The notes under the pieces are model-generated. The model saw only the letters and a program-made list of their open reading frames with translations, did no database searches and was not told the DNA's origin. Made by a program: the position numbers and the translations under genes. Positions 1 to 6,293 of a stretch of 9,761 bases of DNA are shown piece after piece (position 1 is the first letter of the stretch; every line of letters starts with the position of its first letter). Source of the DNA: Psychrobacter sp. (GTDB taxonomy: Bacteria; Pseudomonadota; Gammaproteobacteria; Pseudomonadales; Moraxellaceae); NCBI GenBank assembly GCA_029264635.1, contig JARIAA010000297.1:1-9761 (forward strand), written 5' to 3'.

Positions 1-484
1 GCTGTATCGCAATTGCTTCGAGCATGCTGATGATGCGGCGCGCGGTAATCACTTTAAACGCACGGAGTCGAGCCGTGACAATATTATTCGCCATAATATC
101 TTTCAAGATGAGCCAGTCGGTGTCTGGATCGCATCAAGGCAGTCGCGCAATCTAAAAGGTTTTGAGTGCGGTGCTTATGTAATCAAGCAAACACCCTTTG
201 CCAGCTATCATTTAGACAGTGCCAAAGACAACCAGATTATCAATAATCGTTTTGAGCAGGTCGAGCAGGGTATTATCGTCGAGGATGATGGGACGCTTAT
301 TAGGGGCAATCAATTTGCCGCTAATGTTACTTTGCCTATTAATATTGGTTCTGAGATTCGTGAAGATAGCCCAGCAGGAGCGATAAAAAATACGGTTATT
401 GGAGATAACACCTTTACCGACAAAACCATTGAGCAAGCCATTAAAGTTCGAGACGCAAGCAAAACGGCTACCGATATTCAGTAG
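1..484 (+). CDS. Right-handed parallel beta-helix repeat protein, C-terminal part (5' end outside window)
   Basis: The frame is open from base 2 to a TAG at 482-484 and gives 160 residues with no start, so only the C-terminal part is present. The translation shows degenerate repeats of the NosD/PbH1 kind, in which an Asn-rich turn follows a short hydrophobic strand: DNIIRHNIF near residues 26-34, DNQIINNRF near 76-84, DGTLIRGNQF near 96-105 and KNTVIGDNTF near 129-138. Such proteins fold as parallel beta-helices and are often secreted carbohydrate-active enzymes (epimerases, lyases) or surface proteins; the exact activity cannot be told from this end piece. No catalytic motif is recognisable. 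The last 20 or so residues are polar and probably lie outside the helix. The fold assignment is fairly firm, the function open. Confidence 0.65.
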   Translation, partial: LYRNCFEHADDAARGNHFKRTESSRDNIIRHNIFQDEPVGVWIASRQSRNLKGFECGAYVIKQTPFASYHLDSAKDNQIINNRFEQVEQGIIVEDDGTLIRGNQFAANVTLPINIGSEIREDSPAGAIKNTVIGDNTFTDKTIEQAIKVRDASKTATDIQ

Positions 485-499
485 CCGTTAGGATTTTTT
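463..499 (+). terminator. Intrinsic terminator overlapping the stop codon of the beta-helix gene
   Basis: Arms AACGGCTAC (463-471) and GTAGCCGTT (481-489) pair perfectly over 9 bp around a 9-nt loop, followed after AGGA by six T (494-499). The TAG stop (482-484) is part of the 3' arm. In the opposite direction the stem is followed only by TTTTGC, so it could act weakly for the convergent dehydrogenase gene, which has no better hairpin of its own between 485 and 566. Confidence 0.8.
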
Positions 500-566
500 A
501 TCATTTATAGTCTGTTCATATCTCAAAGTCATTATAAGATTCGTTTAAGACAACTGACCAAAAAAT

Positions 567-1355
567 CTACTTTGCGCCAACTTTGGTATTGACCCAGCGT
601 ATCAGCGAATCAGGTGTCACTTGTGACAGGGTTTGAAAGACTCTCGCTGGCAGACCCACCGCATAGTGCGTGCCTTTTATTTTACGATTGGGACTGGTCG
701 TCAACTTGTACAAGGTTTTCGCCACATCATTGACGGTCAAATGAACCCCTAAACGATCAATACTTGTCACTTCGATATCCTTTGTCATATCGGACTTGAC
801 CCACAGCGGCATGACATCGATGACTTTGATACCCAGCTTTTGGTATTCGATATTAAGCCCTTCGGTGAGACCGCGTACAAAAAACTTACTCGCTGAATAC
901 GTAGCCACTTCAGGTTGACCATAAATGGCAGACGCAGACGACACGTTGATGATCTTGCCATTTTTGCTATCAGCCAAATAGGGTGCAAGCTTATGACAGC
1001 CAATGAGCACCCCTTTACAGTTGACATCAATCAAAGCTAGCTGCTCATCCAAATCTGTCTTGGGCAAGGCGCCGCTGACCAGTACGCCAGCATTATTGAT
1101 GAGGGGATCGATACTGCCAAAATTATCGATCATTTGGCTAATAGCATAATCCCACGCATCAGGATTGGTGACGTCAAGCTGACCGGTAATAATGCGATTT
1201 TTTTTATTGGGCTTTTTGAAGGTTTTGTCTTTGATAGCTTGTTCAAGCGTATCCGTGTTGGTTGCAAATAGGCCAACGCTATGACCTTTTGCTGCCAGTT
1301 TTTTGGCAGTGGCTAAACCAATTCCACGTGATGCACCAGTAATAAGTATGTTCAT
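567..1355 (-). CDS. SDR family NAD(P)-dependent oxidoreductase
   Basis: A classical short-chain dehydrogenase of 262 residues, a usual length for the family. Visible motifs are the nucleotide-binding TGASRGIG (residues 6-13), LDVT (60-63), NNAG (87-90), the conserved Asn112 in DVN, NVSSASA with the likely catalytic Ser140, and YSASK with Tyr153 and Lys157, giving a complete Asn-Ser-Tyr-Lys set. The usual PG after strand 6 is replaced by MPLWVKSDMT (182-191). The frame stays open for 31 codons further upstream, but I chose the ATG at 1353-1355 because the Rossmann strand starts right after it (MNILITGAS) and AGGTGA precedes it at good spacing. Substrate unknown; a cytosolic carbonyl/alcohol oxidoreductase is the safe reading. 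It is a single gene, convergent with the beta-helix gene. Confidence 0.9.
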   Translation of the reverse strand: MNILITGASRGIGLATAKKLAAKGHSVGLFATNTDTLEQAIKDKTFKKPNKKNRIITGQLDVTNPDAWDYAISQMIDNFGSIDPLINNAGVLVSGALPKTDLDEQLALIDVNCKGVLIGCHKLAPYLADSKNGKIINVSSASAIYGQPEVATYSASKFFVRGLTEGLNIEYQKLGIKVIDVMPLWVKSDMTKDIEVTSIDRLGVHLTVNDVAKTLYKLTTSPNRKIKGTHYAVGLPARVFQTLSQVTPDSLIRWVNTKVGAK

Positions 1356-1394
1356 AGTTTCACCTAAAAGTTGCGGTTCGTGATTCGATTTTTT

Positions 1395-1423
1395 AGTATA
1401 GCAAAGAGGTAGAGAGCATAATA
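1395..1423 (-). promoter_or_regulatory. Possible sigma70 promoter of the SDR gene
   Basis: On the minus strand TATACT (1400-1395) is a good -10 box about 40 bases before the start codon. The hexamer 17 bases upstream, TATTAT (1423-1418), is a poor -35, so this rests mainly on the -10. Confidence 0.4.
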
Positions 1424-1473
1424 TGATGTCTTTGCTACAATCTACCAAAGCATGGCTTGATTATTGGTGTTTT

Positions 1474-1496
1474 ATAATTACTAAAATAATTACTAA
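1474..1496. repeat. 11-bp tandem repeat, two copies
   Basis: ATAATTACTAA occurs at 1474-1484 and again at 1486-1496, separated by one A. It lies in the AT-rich stretch between the SDR gene and the VOC remnant. The first copy overlaps a TATAAT (1473-1478) that might have been the -10 box of the VOC gene, but no -35 fits. Confidence 0.6.
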
Positions 1497-1561
1497 GAAC
1501 CAAAAACCTCTCATATAAGCTGATCAACGTTCAAATACATTTATTCCTACTCAAGGACACG

Positions 1562-1657
1562 ATGCAAATGATAACAGGTCTAAATCATATTACGCTTGCG
1601 GTTCGAGATCTAAATACCTCCTTAAGATTTTATACTGATATCCAATGGCTAAAGTAA
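1562..1657 (+). pseudogene. Truncated VOC-family (glyoxalase/FosA-like) gene, 5' remnant
   Basis: A 31-codon frame begins MQMITGLNHITLAVRDLN and continues through SLRFYTDI to a TAA at 1655-1657. GLNHITLAV-RDL--S--FY-D is the N-terminal strand-helix signature of vicinal-oxygen-chelate proteins, especially the FosA/glyoxalase type, where the His supplies a metal ligand. Family members run about 120-140 residues; here the match stops after the first beta-alpha unit (about residue 27), and the next frame-stop comes at once. AAGGA at 1553-1557 suits either ATG 1562 (4 nt away) or ATG 1568 (10 nt), so the ribosome site survives. The rest of the gene is not in 1658-1709, and the opposite-strand membrane gene begins to overlap from 1710, so a deletion is more likely than a point frameshift. 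No activity is expected. Apart from this remnant, the gap 1449-1709 holds only a short tandem repeat at 1474-1496. Confidence 0.7.
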
Positions 1658-1709
1658 CGAATAAGCCTGAAATTAAAACATTATTAATAGCGATAGCTTT
1701 AAAAATCTA

Positions 1710-2240
1710 TTATATTTCAAGCTCAAACCTTTGCGTATTTGCCAATTGATTCTCAAAATCCACTAACTTAAATTGCCACAAATAAATCAAAGCGATGCCA
1801 TAGATAGCGGTTTCTGCCAACTCTTCTACTAGGCCACCAAAGGCGTAAGGCAATACAATCGCATTCTCGCCCATATACTGTATTAGTGCCAGTACAGCGA
1901 CGATAATATATAGCGAGACATCAACCTCTTTTAATGCTGCCCACAGATAGCGCCATGAGTATGTCAGTAACGCAATAATGAGTAGATAGACAGTTGTCAA
2001 TACGCCATCTTCCCACCAATCATAAGAATGACCGAGAAATAAAAAATCGCTTGAGATGAATAATTCTGGTAAATAATTTAACTCACGACGAATTATGGCA
2101 AAAAATACTAGAATGGACGCCAACCAAAAATAGCGGCTTTGTTTGCTACTACTTTGCATCACATACTGTACGCAGCGTATTACGCACAGCGTTAAAAGGA
2201 CAATGCCAGGGACTTCAATGATGCCATCAGTAGCTAAAAT
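1710..2240 (-). CDS. Hypothetical multi-pass inner-membrane protein; apparent ATT start
   Basis: I do not recognise the family. The conventional reading would start at GTG 2162 or ATG 2159 (150 or 149 residues), but no ribosome-binding site precedes either codon, and the same frame continues upstream with clearly protein-like sequence, ATDGIIEVPGIVLLTL. The upstream frame is open to a TAA at 2312-2310 and has no ATG, GTG or TTG. A strong GAGGAG (2252-2247) sits 6 bases before an ATT (2240-2238), so I place the start there, giving 176 residues. About five hydrophobic helices are seen, near residues 7-27, 37-50, 79-99, 108-123 and 142-155. Charged and polar residues between and within them (RRELNYLPEL, DWWEDG, QYMGENA, EELAE) may be functional. 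The gene follows the polA terminator by only about 25 bases. If ATT is not used, the gene may be a start-codon pseudogene. Confidence 0.65.
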   Translation of the reverse strand: MLATDGIIEVPGIVLLTLCVIRCVQYVMQSSSKQSRYFWLASILVFFAIIRRELNYLPELFISSDFLFLGHSYDWWEDGVLTTVYLLIIALLTYSWRYLWAALKEVDVSLYIIVAVLALIQYMGENAIVLPYAFGGLVEELAETAIYGIALIYLWQFKLVDFENQLANTQRFELEI

Positions 2241-2263
2241 AAGGGGCTCCTCGCTTTTTGAGA

Positions 2264-2294
2264 AATAAAAAAGTGAACCCGAAGGCTCACTTTT
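2264..2294 (-). terminator. Intrinsic terminator with TTCG tetraloop downstream of polA
   Basis: On the minus strand AAAAGTGAGCC (2294-2284), loop TTCG (2283-2280) and GGTTCACTTTT (2279-2269) form an 11-bp stem with one G-U pair, running into six T and then ATTT. It is the first strong terminator after the polA stop, 120 bases downstream. The A-run on the other side could make it work in both directions, though no plus-strand gene ends here. Confidence 0.85.
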
Positions 2295-2340
2295 AAACGT
2301 TACATTGTCTTACTAAGATAAAATCATTTAATTTGTATGC

Positions 2341-2346
2341 ATTATA
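2341..2346 (-). promoter_or_regulatory. Candidate -10 box between polA and its terminator
   Basis: A perfect TATAAT lies on the minus strand within the 14-mer TTATCGTTATAATG, which also forms the -10 region in front of polA. The hexamer at 17-bp spacing (TGGTAT, 2369-2364) is a weak -35. If active, it would start RNA near 2334, about 70 bases before the TTCG terminator ends, and could feed a small RNA or a leader of the downstream membrane gene. Confidence 0.4.
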
Positions 2347-2416
2347 ACGATAATTTTAACGGTATACCATTGTGTCATTTAACTAATCAGTCAAACAATA
2401 CTATTAAGATTATTAA

Positions 2417-5371
2417 TCAATGCGCCTCATCCCAGTTCTGACCACTATCGGTTTCAACCAATAGCGGCACCGCAAAATCAATATTCCAACCTTTTTCAAC
2501 AGCCGTATCGGTCAAGATGTCTTGCATCGCATGGGTAATCAATTGACTCATATCATTGACTTTATCACTATCGACTTCAAATACCAGCTCGTCATGGACT
2601 TGTAACAGCATTTTCGCCTGCTCTTTGGGTAGTACCTTGTCGACTGCAATCATAGCAAGCTTAATAAAATCAGCAGCGGAGCCTTGTAGCGGCGCGTTAA
2701 TAGCGGCGCGTTCAGCCCCTTGCTTGACCATGCGATTGCTGTGATTGATATCAGGGGTATAAAGTTTACGGCCAAGTATCGTCTCGACATAGCCATGCTC
2801 TACGGCGCTGGCACGGGTGTTAATCATATAAGCTTTAACGCCTGGGTAACGCTCAAAATACATATCAATATAGTCTTGTGCCTCACTGCGACTCATCTGT
2901 AACTGCTTAGCAAGACCAAAGGCACTCATACCATAGAGTAGGCCAAAGTTAATGGCTTTGGCATTACGGCGCTCGGTTGGCGTGACGTCGGCAACCTCTT
3001 TGCCAAGCACTTCAGCGGCAGTCGCCGCATGAATATCTAGTCCTTCGTTAAAGGCGTGGGTCAGGTTTTTATCCCCTGAGAAATGCGCCATAAGTCGCAA
3101 TTCAATTTGGGAATAATCCGCCGCTAAAATAACACGACCTTTTGGCGCGATAAAGGCTTGACGAATCAGACGTCCAGTTGCAGTACGAATCGGAATGTTT
3201 TGCAGATTAGGATCCGTGGAGGAGAGACGTCCCGTACTGGTCAGCGCCTGATGATAGCTGGTATGTACGCGGTCAGTTTCGCCATCTGCGACATTATCGA
3301 GCGCATCGGTATAAGTGCTTTTGAGCTTAGATAAGCCGCGATACTCAAGGACAATCTCAACCAGTGGGTGGTCAATCTTCGATAATACCGCTTCGCCAGT
3401 CGAGTATTGCCCTGACTTGGTTTTTTTGCCACCTATGACACCAAGTTTCTCAAACAGCATCTCACCAAGCTGCTTTGGCGAGCCAAGATTGAATTCTTCG
3501 CCTGCTACTTCATAAGCACGTTTTTCAAGCGTAATGATTTCTTCATCAAAACGTTTTGACAGCTCATTTAAGAATGGACGTTTGATTAAAATGCCGTTTG
3601 CTTCCATTTGGCAGAGTATCTGTGCCGTTGGAATCTCCAATTCGTGCAGGAGTTTAGCGTTGGTTTCATCCTCACGCAGCTTTTGGCTAAACATATCAAA
3701 TAGCTGATACGTAATATCGGCATCTTCACAAGCATAGTCGCTGGCAATATCGATAGCGACTTGATCAAAACTGACTTGCTTAGCCCCTTTACCAGCGACA
3801 TCTTCAAAGCTAATCGTCTGTGTTTGCAAGTAATGGCGCGCCAGATCATCCATACCATGACGAGTAATGGCGGCATTGATGACATAGCTGGCAAGCATGG
3901 TATCCATCGCCCAATTGTTAGGACTGGTATGAATGTTGCCTACTAAGTCGATACCATAATGACTGAGAATATGGGCGTCGTATTTGAGATGCTGACCGAT
4001 TTTGCCGATGTTTGGGTTTTCTAAAACGGGTTTTAAGCGCGCCAAGACGCTATCGTGATCAAGTTGCTTTGCCGTTAACTCGTCACCTTCTAGCTTATGA
4101 GTCAGCGGCACATAATAAGCTTCGTGTGCTTGCACGCTAAACGATAACCCGACAAGCTCGGCCTGGCGCCAATAGATGCTGGTCGTTTCGGTGTCAATGA
4201 CGAAATGCGGTGCATTTTTTAATAGGGTAACCAAACTATCAAAAGCGGACTCATCTAAGATGGTATGCCATGCTTTATCACGGCTTTTGCTATCAGTGAG
4301 ATTGTCGATGCTACTTGATTGAAGAGATTTGGCTATTTGTGCTTGCGACTCTGCATCAGCCTGACTATTTGCGACACTTTGCGAGCCGTTGGCGGGATGG
4401 TTTGGATGATCAAGCGATGCCAGCTCGTTTCTAAATTCAAGCTCAGTATAAAGCGCGCGCAGCTCATCGATATGCGCGCAAGGGTCAGTGTTTATTTTTA
4501 AATCTTCCCAATCTTGACCAATTGCTAAATCGGTCACGATGGTTGCCAGCTGTGCATTCATGGGAATGTCATCAGCATATTCAACCAAATTCTTGCCAGC
4601 ACGTCCTTTAATATTAGCGACGTTTTCAATCATATTATCGATCGTGCCATATTCATTGAGCAAGTCTTTGGCAGTCTTTTTACCGATGCCAGGTACGCCT
4701 TTGATACCGTCAGAGGCATCTCCCATAAGCGTCAGAAAATCGATCATCTGCTCAGGGTTGATACCGAATTTTTCGACCACGCCTGCGCTATCCGTCATTT
4801 TACCAGTAAAACTATCTTCCAATATCACGCAGTCATTGATCAGCTGCATCATGTCCTTATCACCAGTCGAGATGACCACATGATGGCCTTCAGCGACTGC
4901 ACGATAGGCAAGTGTACCGATGATATCATCAGCTTCTGCGCCCTCAATACGTAGTAATTGAATCCCCAAGGCTGCGACCAAACTATGAATATAGGGAATC
5001 TGTTCGGCCAGTTCAATATCCATCTTAGGACGATTGGCCTTGTATTCCTCTGACATCGCATGACGAAAGGTCGGTGATTTGGTATCAAAACAGACCGCCA
5101 TGTGCGTTGGATGATAGCGGCGCATGAGCTTTAGAAGGGCGTTTAGCGTGCCGCGTATGGCGTTCGTAATCAGCCCTTGGGAGTTTTGCATGGTTTTTGG
5201 CAAAGCATGATAGGTGCGAAACAAATAGTAAGAGCCATCGACCAAGATAAAAGGCGGCTGATCTTTGTCTACATGGCTGGTGTCCATCGTCGCCACATTT
5301 GGCATGGACGCAAAGTTCGGTAGCGTATTGGGATTGATGGGCGAGTGTGAATTGTGGTCGTTGTCGGTCAT
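2417..5371 (-). CDS. polA: DNA polymerase I
   Basis: Full-length Pol I of 984 residues, somewhat longer than E. coli's 928. It fills gaps and removes RNA primers in lagging-strand synthesis and excision repair. The 5'-3' nuclease domain spans about 40-320, with FILVDGSYYLFR, Asp96, GAEADD (144-149), DKD (171-173), GDASD (217-221) and a helix-hairpin-helix region near 222-240. The 3'-5' exonuclease domain (about 366-570) keeps all proofreading residues: DTET with Asp393 and Glu395, Asp465 in LKYD, Tyr546 and Asp550 in YACED. The polymerase domain has motif A ADYSQIE (Asp752, Glu757), motif B RRNAKAINFGLLYG (Lys805, Phe809, Tyr813) and motif C VHDE (926-928). The extra length is a polar N-terminal extension of about 38 residues and a Ser/Gln/Ala-rich linker near 325-360. 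AAGTGA precedes the chosen ATG; Met23 and Met29 are possible alternative starts. Confidence 0.98.
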   Translation of the reverse strand: MTDNDHNSHSPINPNTLPNFASMPNVATMDTSHVDKDQPPFILVDGSYYLFRTYHALPKTMQNSQGLITNAIRGTLNALLKLMRRYHPTHMAVCFDTKSPTFRHAMSEEYKANRPKMDIELAEQIPYIHSLVAALGIQLLRIEGAEADDIIGTLAYRAVAEGHHVVISTGDKDMMQLINDCVILEDSFTGKMTDSAGVVEKFGINPEQMIDFLTLMGDASDGIKGVPGIGKKTAKDLLNEYGTIDNMIENVANIKGRAGKNLVEYADDIPMNAQLATIVTDLAIGQDWEDLKINTDPCAHIDELRALYTELEFRNELASLDHPNHPANGSQSVANSQADAESQAQIAKSLQSSSIDNLTDSKSRDKAWHTILDESAFDSLVTLLKNAPHFVIDTETTSIYWRQAELVGLSFSVQAHEAYYVPLTHKLEGDELTAKQLDHDSVLARLKPVLENPNIGKIGQHLKYDAHILSHYGIDLVGNIHTSPNNWAMDTMLASYVINAAITRHGMDDLARHYLQTQTISFEDVAGKGAKQVSFDQVAIDIASDYACEDADITYQLFDMFSQKLREDETNAKLLHELEIPTAQILCQMEANGILIKRPFLNELSKRFDEEIITLEKRAYEVAGEEFNLGSPKQLGEMLFEKLGVIGGKKTKSGQYSTGEAVLSKIDHPLVEIVLEYRGLSKLKSTYTDALDNVADGETDRVHTSYHQALTSTGRLSSTDPNLQNIPIRTATGRLIRQAFIAPKGRVILAADYSQIELRLMAHFSGDKNLTHAFNEGLDIHAATAAEVLGKEVADVTPTERRNAKAINFGLLYGMSAFGLAKQLQMSRSEAQDYIDMYFERYPGVKAYMINTRASAVEHGYVETILGRKLYTPDINHSNRMVKQGAERAAINAPLQGSAADFIKLAMIAVDKVLPKEQAKMLLQVHDELVFEVDSDKVNDMSQLITHAMQDILTDTAVEKGWNIDFAVPLLVETDSGQNWDEAH

Positions 5372-5424
5372 AAAAAGTCACTTATTATTGATGAGGTATG
5401 ATCAAAATGAAAAAAAGATAACCC

Positions 5425-5430
5425 ATTATA
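5425..5430 (-). promoter_or_regulatory. -10 box of the polA promoter
   Basis: A consensus TATAAT stands on the minus strand, giving a predicted RNA start near 5418 and an untranslated leader of about 47 bases. The -35 region at 16-18 bp spacing (around TTCGGCAC) is weak. Confidence 0.6.
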
Positions 5431-5521
5431 ACGATAAAAGTAACGCGTGCCGAATGTCTTAAAAGTTATGATGTGGTACTTGTATAAATGGCCTTTTTAA
5501 ATCCGGTTACTATTTGGCACA

Positions 5522-5555
5522 ATAAAAAAGAACCCAGTGTTGACTAAGTTCTTTT
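5522..5555 (-). terminator. Intrinsic terminator of ohr
   Basis: On the minus strand AAAAGAAC (5555-5548) pairs with GTTCTTTT (5533-5526). Inside it a further AGT/ACT pairing closes a 4-nt loop after a 2x2 internal mismatch. The 3' arm runs into a T-rich tail (TTTTTTATT). It lies about 45 bases after the ohr stop codon. Confidence 0.8.
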
Positions 5556-5602
5556 GTAAAAGATTGCTTATGTTTTTCGAAAATATTTACAAGTAACGAT
5601 TG

Positions 5603-6016
5603 CTACTTTACCTCTGAGGTCACTTCGATGTCGATGTTACCACGAGTTGCTTTTGAGTATGGGCAGACGTCATTGGCTTTTTCGACCAGTGTTTGAATCT
5701 CATCAGCAGACAGGTCAGTGGTATCTGCAATGACATGTATTTTTACGGCTAATTTATAGTCGTGATTATCCCCTTGCAGTAAGTCCACCGAAGTTTCAGT
5801 CGTTGAGCCAAAACTTGCTCGTTCCATTTTTTTTACGACACCTAGGGCGCTATCAAAACAAGCACCATAGCCCATTGCTAACAGCTGCTCAGGGTTATTG
5901 CCTTCTTGTTCGGTTCCAGGTGGTGCCATTCTGACTTCAAGATCGCTATCACTGAGCGTTGCTTTGCCCATCCGACCGCCCGTTATAGTTGCTTTAGTAG
6001 AATATAGAGTTTTCAT
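5603..6016 (-). CDS. ohr: Organic hydroperoxide resistance protein (Ohr, OsmC/Ohr superfamily)
   Basis: A 137-residue protein of normal Ohr length. Ohr is a cytosolic thiol peroxidase that reduces organic and fatty-acid hydroperoxides, usually recycled by lipoylated proteins. The two catalytic cysteines are both present: Cys53 in GYGACFDSAL and Cys118 in VCPYSKATRGNIDI. The conserved Arg15 (GGRMGKA) and Glu43 (NPEQLLAMGY) that complete the active site are also there. The NPEQL and CPYSKATRGN motifs favour the Ohr subgroup over OsmC. AAAGGA lies 6 bases before the ATG. It is a single gene with its own terminator, divergent from the lipoprotein gene. In many bacteria ohr is controlled by the MarR-type OhrR; no ohrR is in the window, but a direct repeat overlaps this promoter. 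Confidence 0.93.
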   Translation of the reverse strand: MKTLYSTKATITGGRMGKATLSDSDLEVRMAPPGTEQEGNNPEQLLAMGYGACFDSALGVVKKMERASFGSTTETSVDLLQGDNHDYKLAVKIHVIADTTDLSADEIQTLVEKANDVCPYSKATRGNIDIEVTSEVK

Positions 6017-6024
6017 AACACATC

Positions 6025-6064
6025 CTTTGTTGTCAGTTTTTATAAGTAGAATCTTTGTTGTCAG
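6025..6064. repeat. 12-bp direct repeat over the ohr promoter
   Basis: CTTTGTTGTCAG occurs exactly at 6025-6036 and 6053-6064, 28 bp apart start to start. On the ohr strand it reads CTGACAACAAAG. The distal copy lies between the putative -35 and -10 boxes; the proximal copy covers the predicted RNA start and part of the ribosome-binding site. The placement suits a regulator site, but the bases do not match a known OhrR operator that I can recall, and a local duplication is possible. Confidence 0.6.
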
Positions 6065-6068
6065 CCAA
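6039..6068 (-). promoter_or_regulatory. Likely sigma70 promoter of ohr
   Basis: On the minus strand TTGGCT (6068-6063) and TATAAA (6044-6039) are separated by 18 bp. RNA would start near 6032, leaving a very short leader of about 15 bases that still contains the AAAGGA ribosome site. Confidence 0.5.
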
Positions 6069-6293
6069 CCTAGCTAGCATAACAAACTACTGGCTCCTCT
6101 CTACATAGTCGTAGTAAATCTGTGCTATGAATTTGTAAGTAAGGCTTATAAGTTAGCAAACAATAGTACAAGCTTAATATATAAGCGACGTCAGTATTAG
6201 TGTAAGCTACCAGTATAAGTTGAGCTGCCAAAAGTCACAGGGAGCTTATCAACACTCTTTTGATCAATAACCTCGACTAATAAGGATCTTATA

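Noticed and set aside
212..436. 74-codon minus-strand frame
   Set aside because: Antisense to the beta-helix coding frame, which has clear repeat motifs; shadow frame without a ribosome site.
1356..1448. 31-residue N-terminal extension of the dehydrogenase
   Set aside because: The Rossmann fold begins at the internal Met with a good AGGTGA site, and the -10 box at 1395-1400 lies inside the proposed extension.
1645..1749. 34-codon plus-strand frame starting MAKVTNKPEIKTLL just after the VOC remnant
   Set aside because: No ribosome site, overlaps the VOC remnant and the 3' end of the opposite-strand membrane gene, and shows no recognisable motif; most likely chance.
2241..2259. AAGGGGCTCCTCGCTTTTT on the plus strand looks like the 3' arm of a second terminator
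   Set aside because: No matching 5' arm is present; on the minus strand the same bases make good sense as a ribosome-binding site.
2264..2334. Spot 42 (spf) sRNA homologue downstream of polA
   Set aside because: Only the position is similar; I see no sequence resemblance, so it is kept as an unnamed possible transcript.
3241..5462. Several 60-114 codon frames on both strands within and near polA
   Set aside because: They lie over a full-length polA with all motifs; compositionally they are shadows of it.
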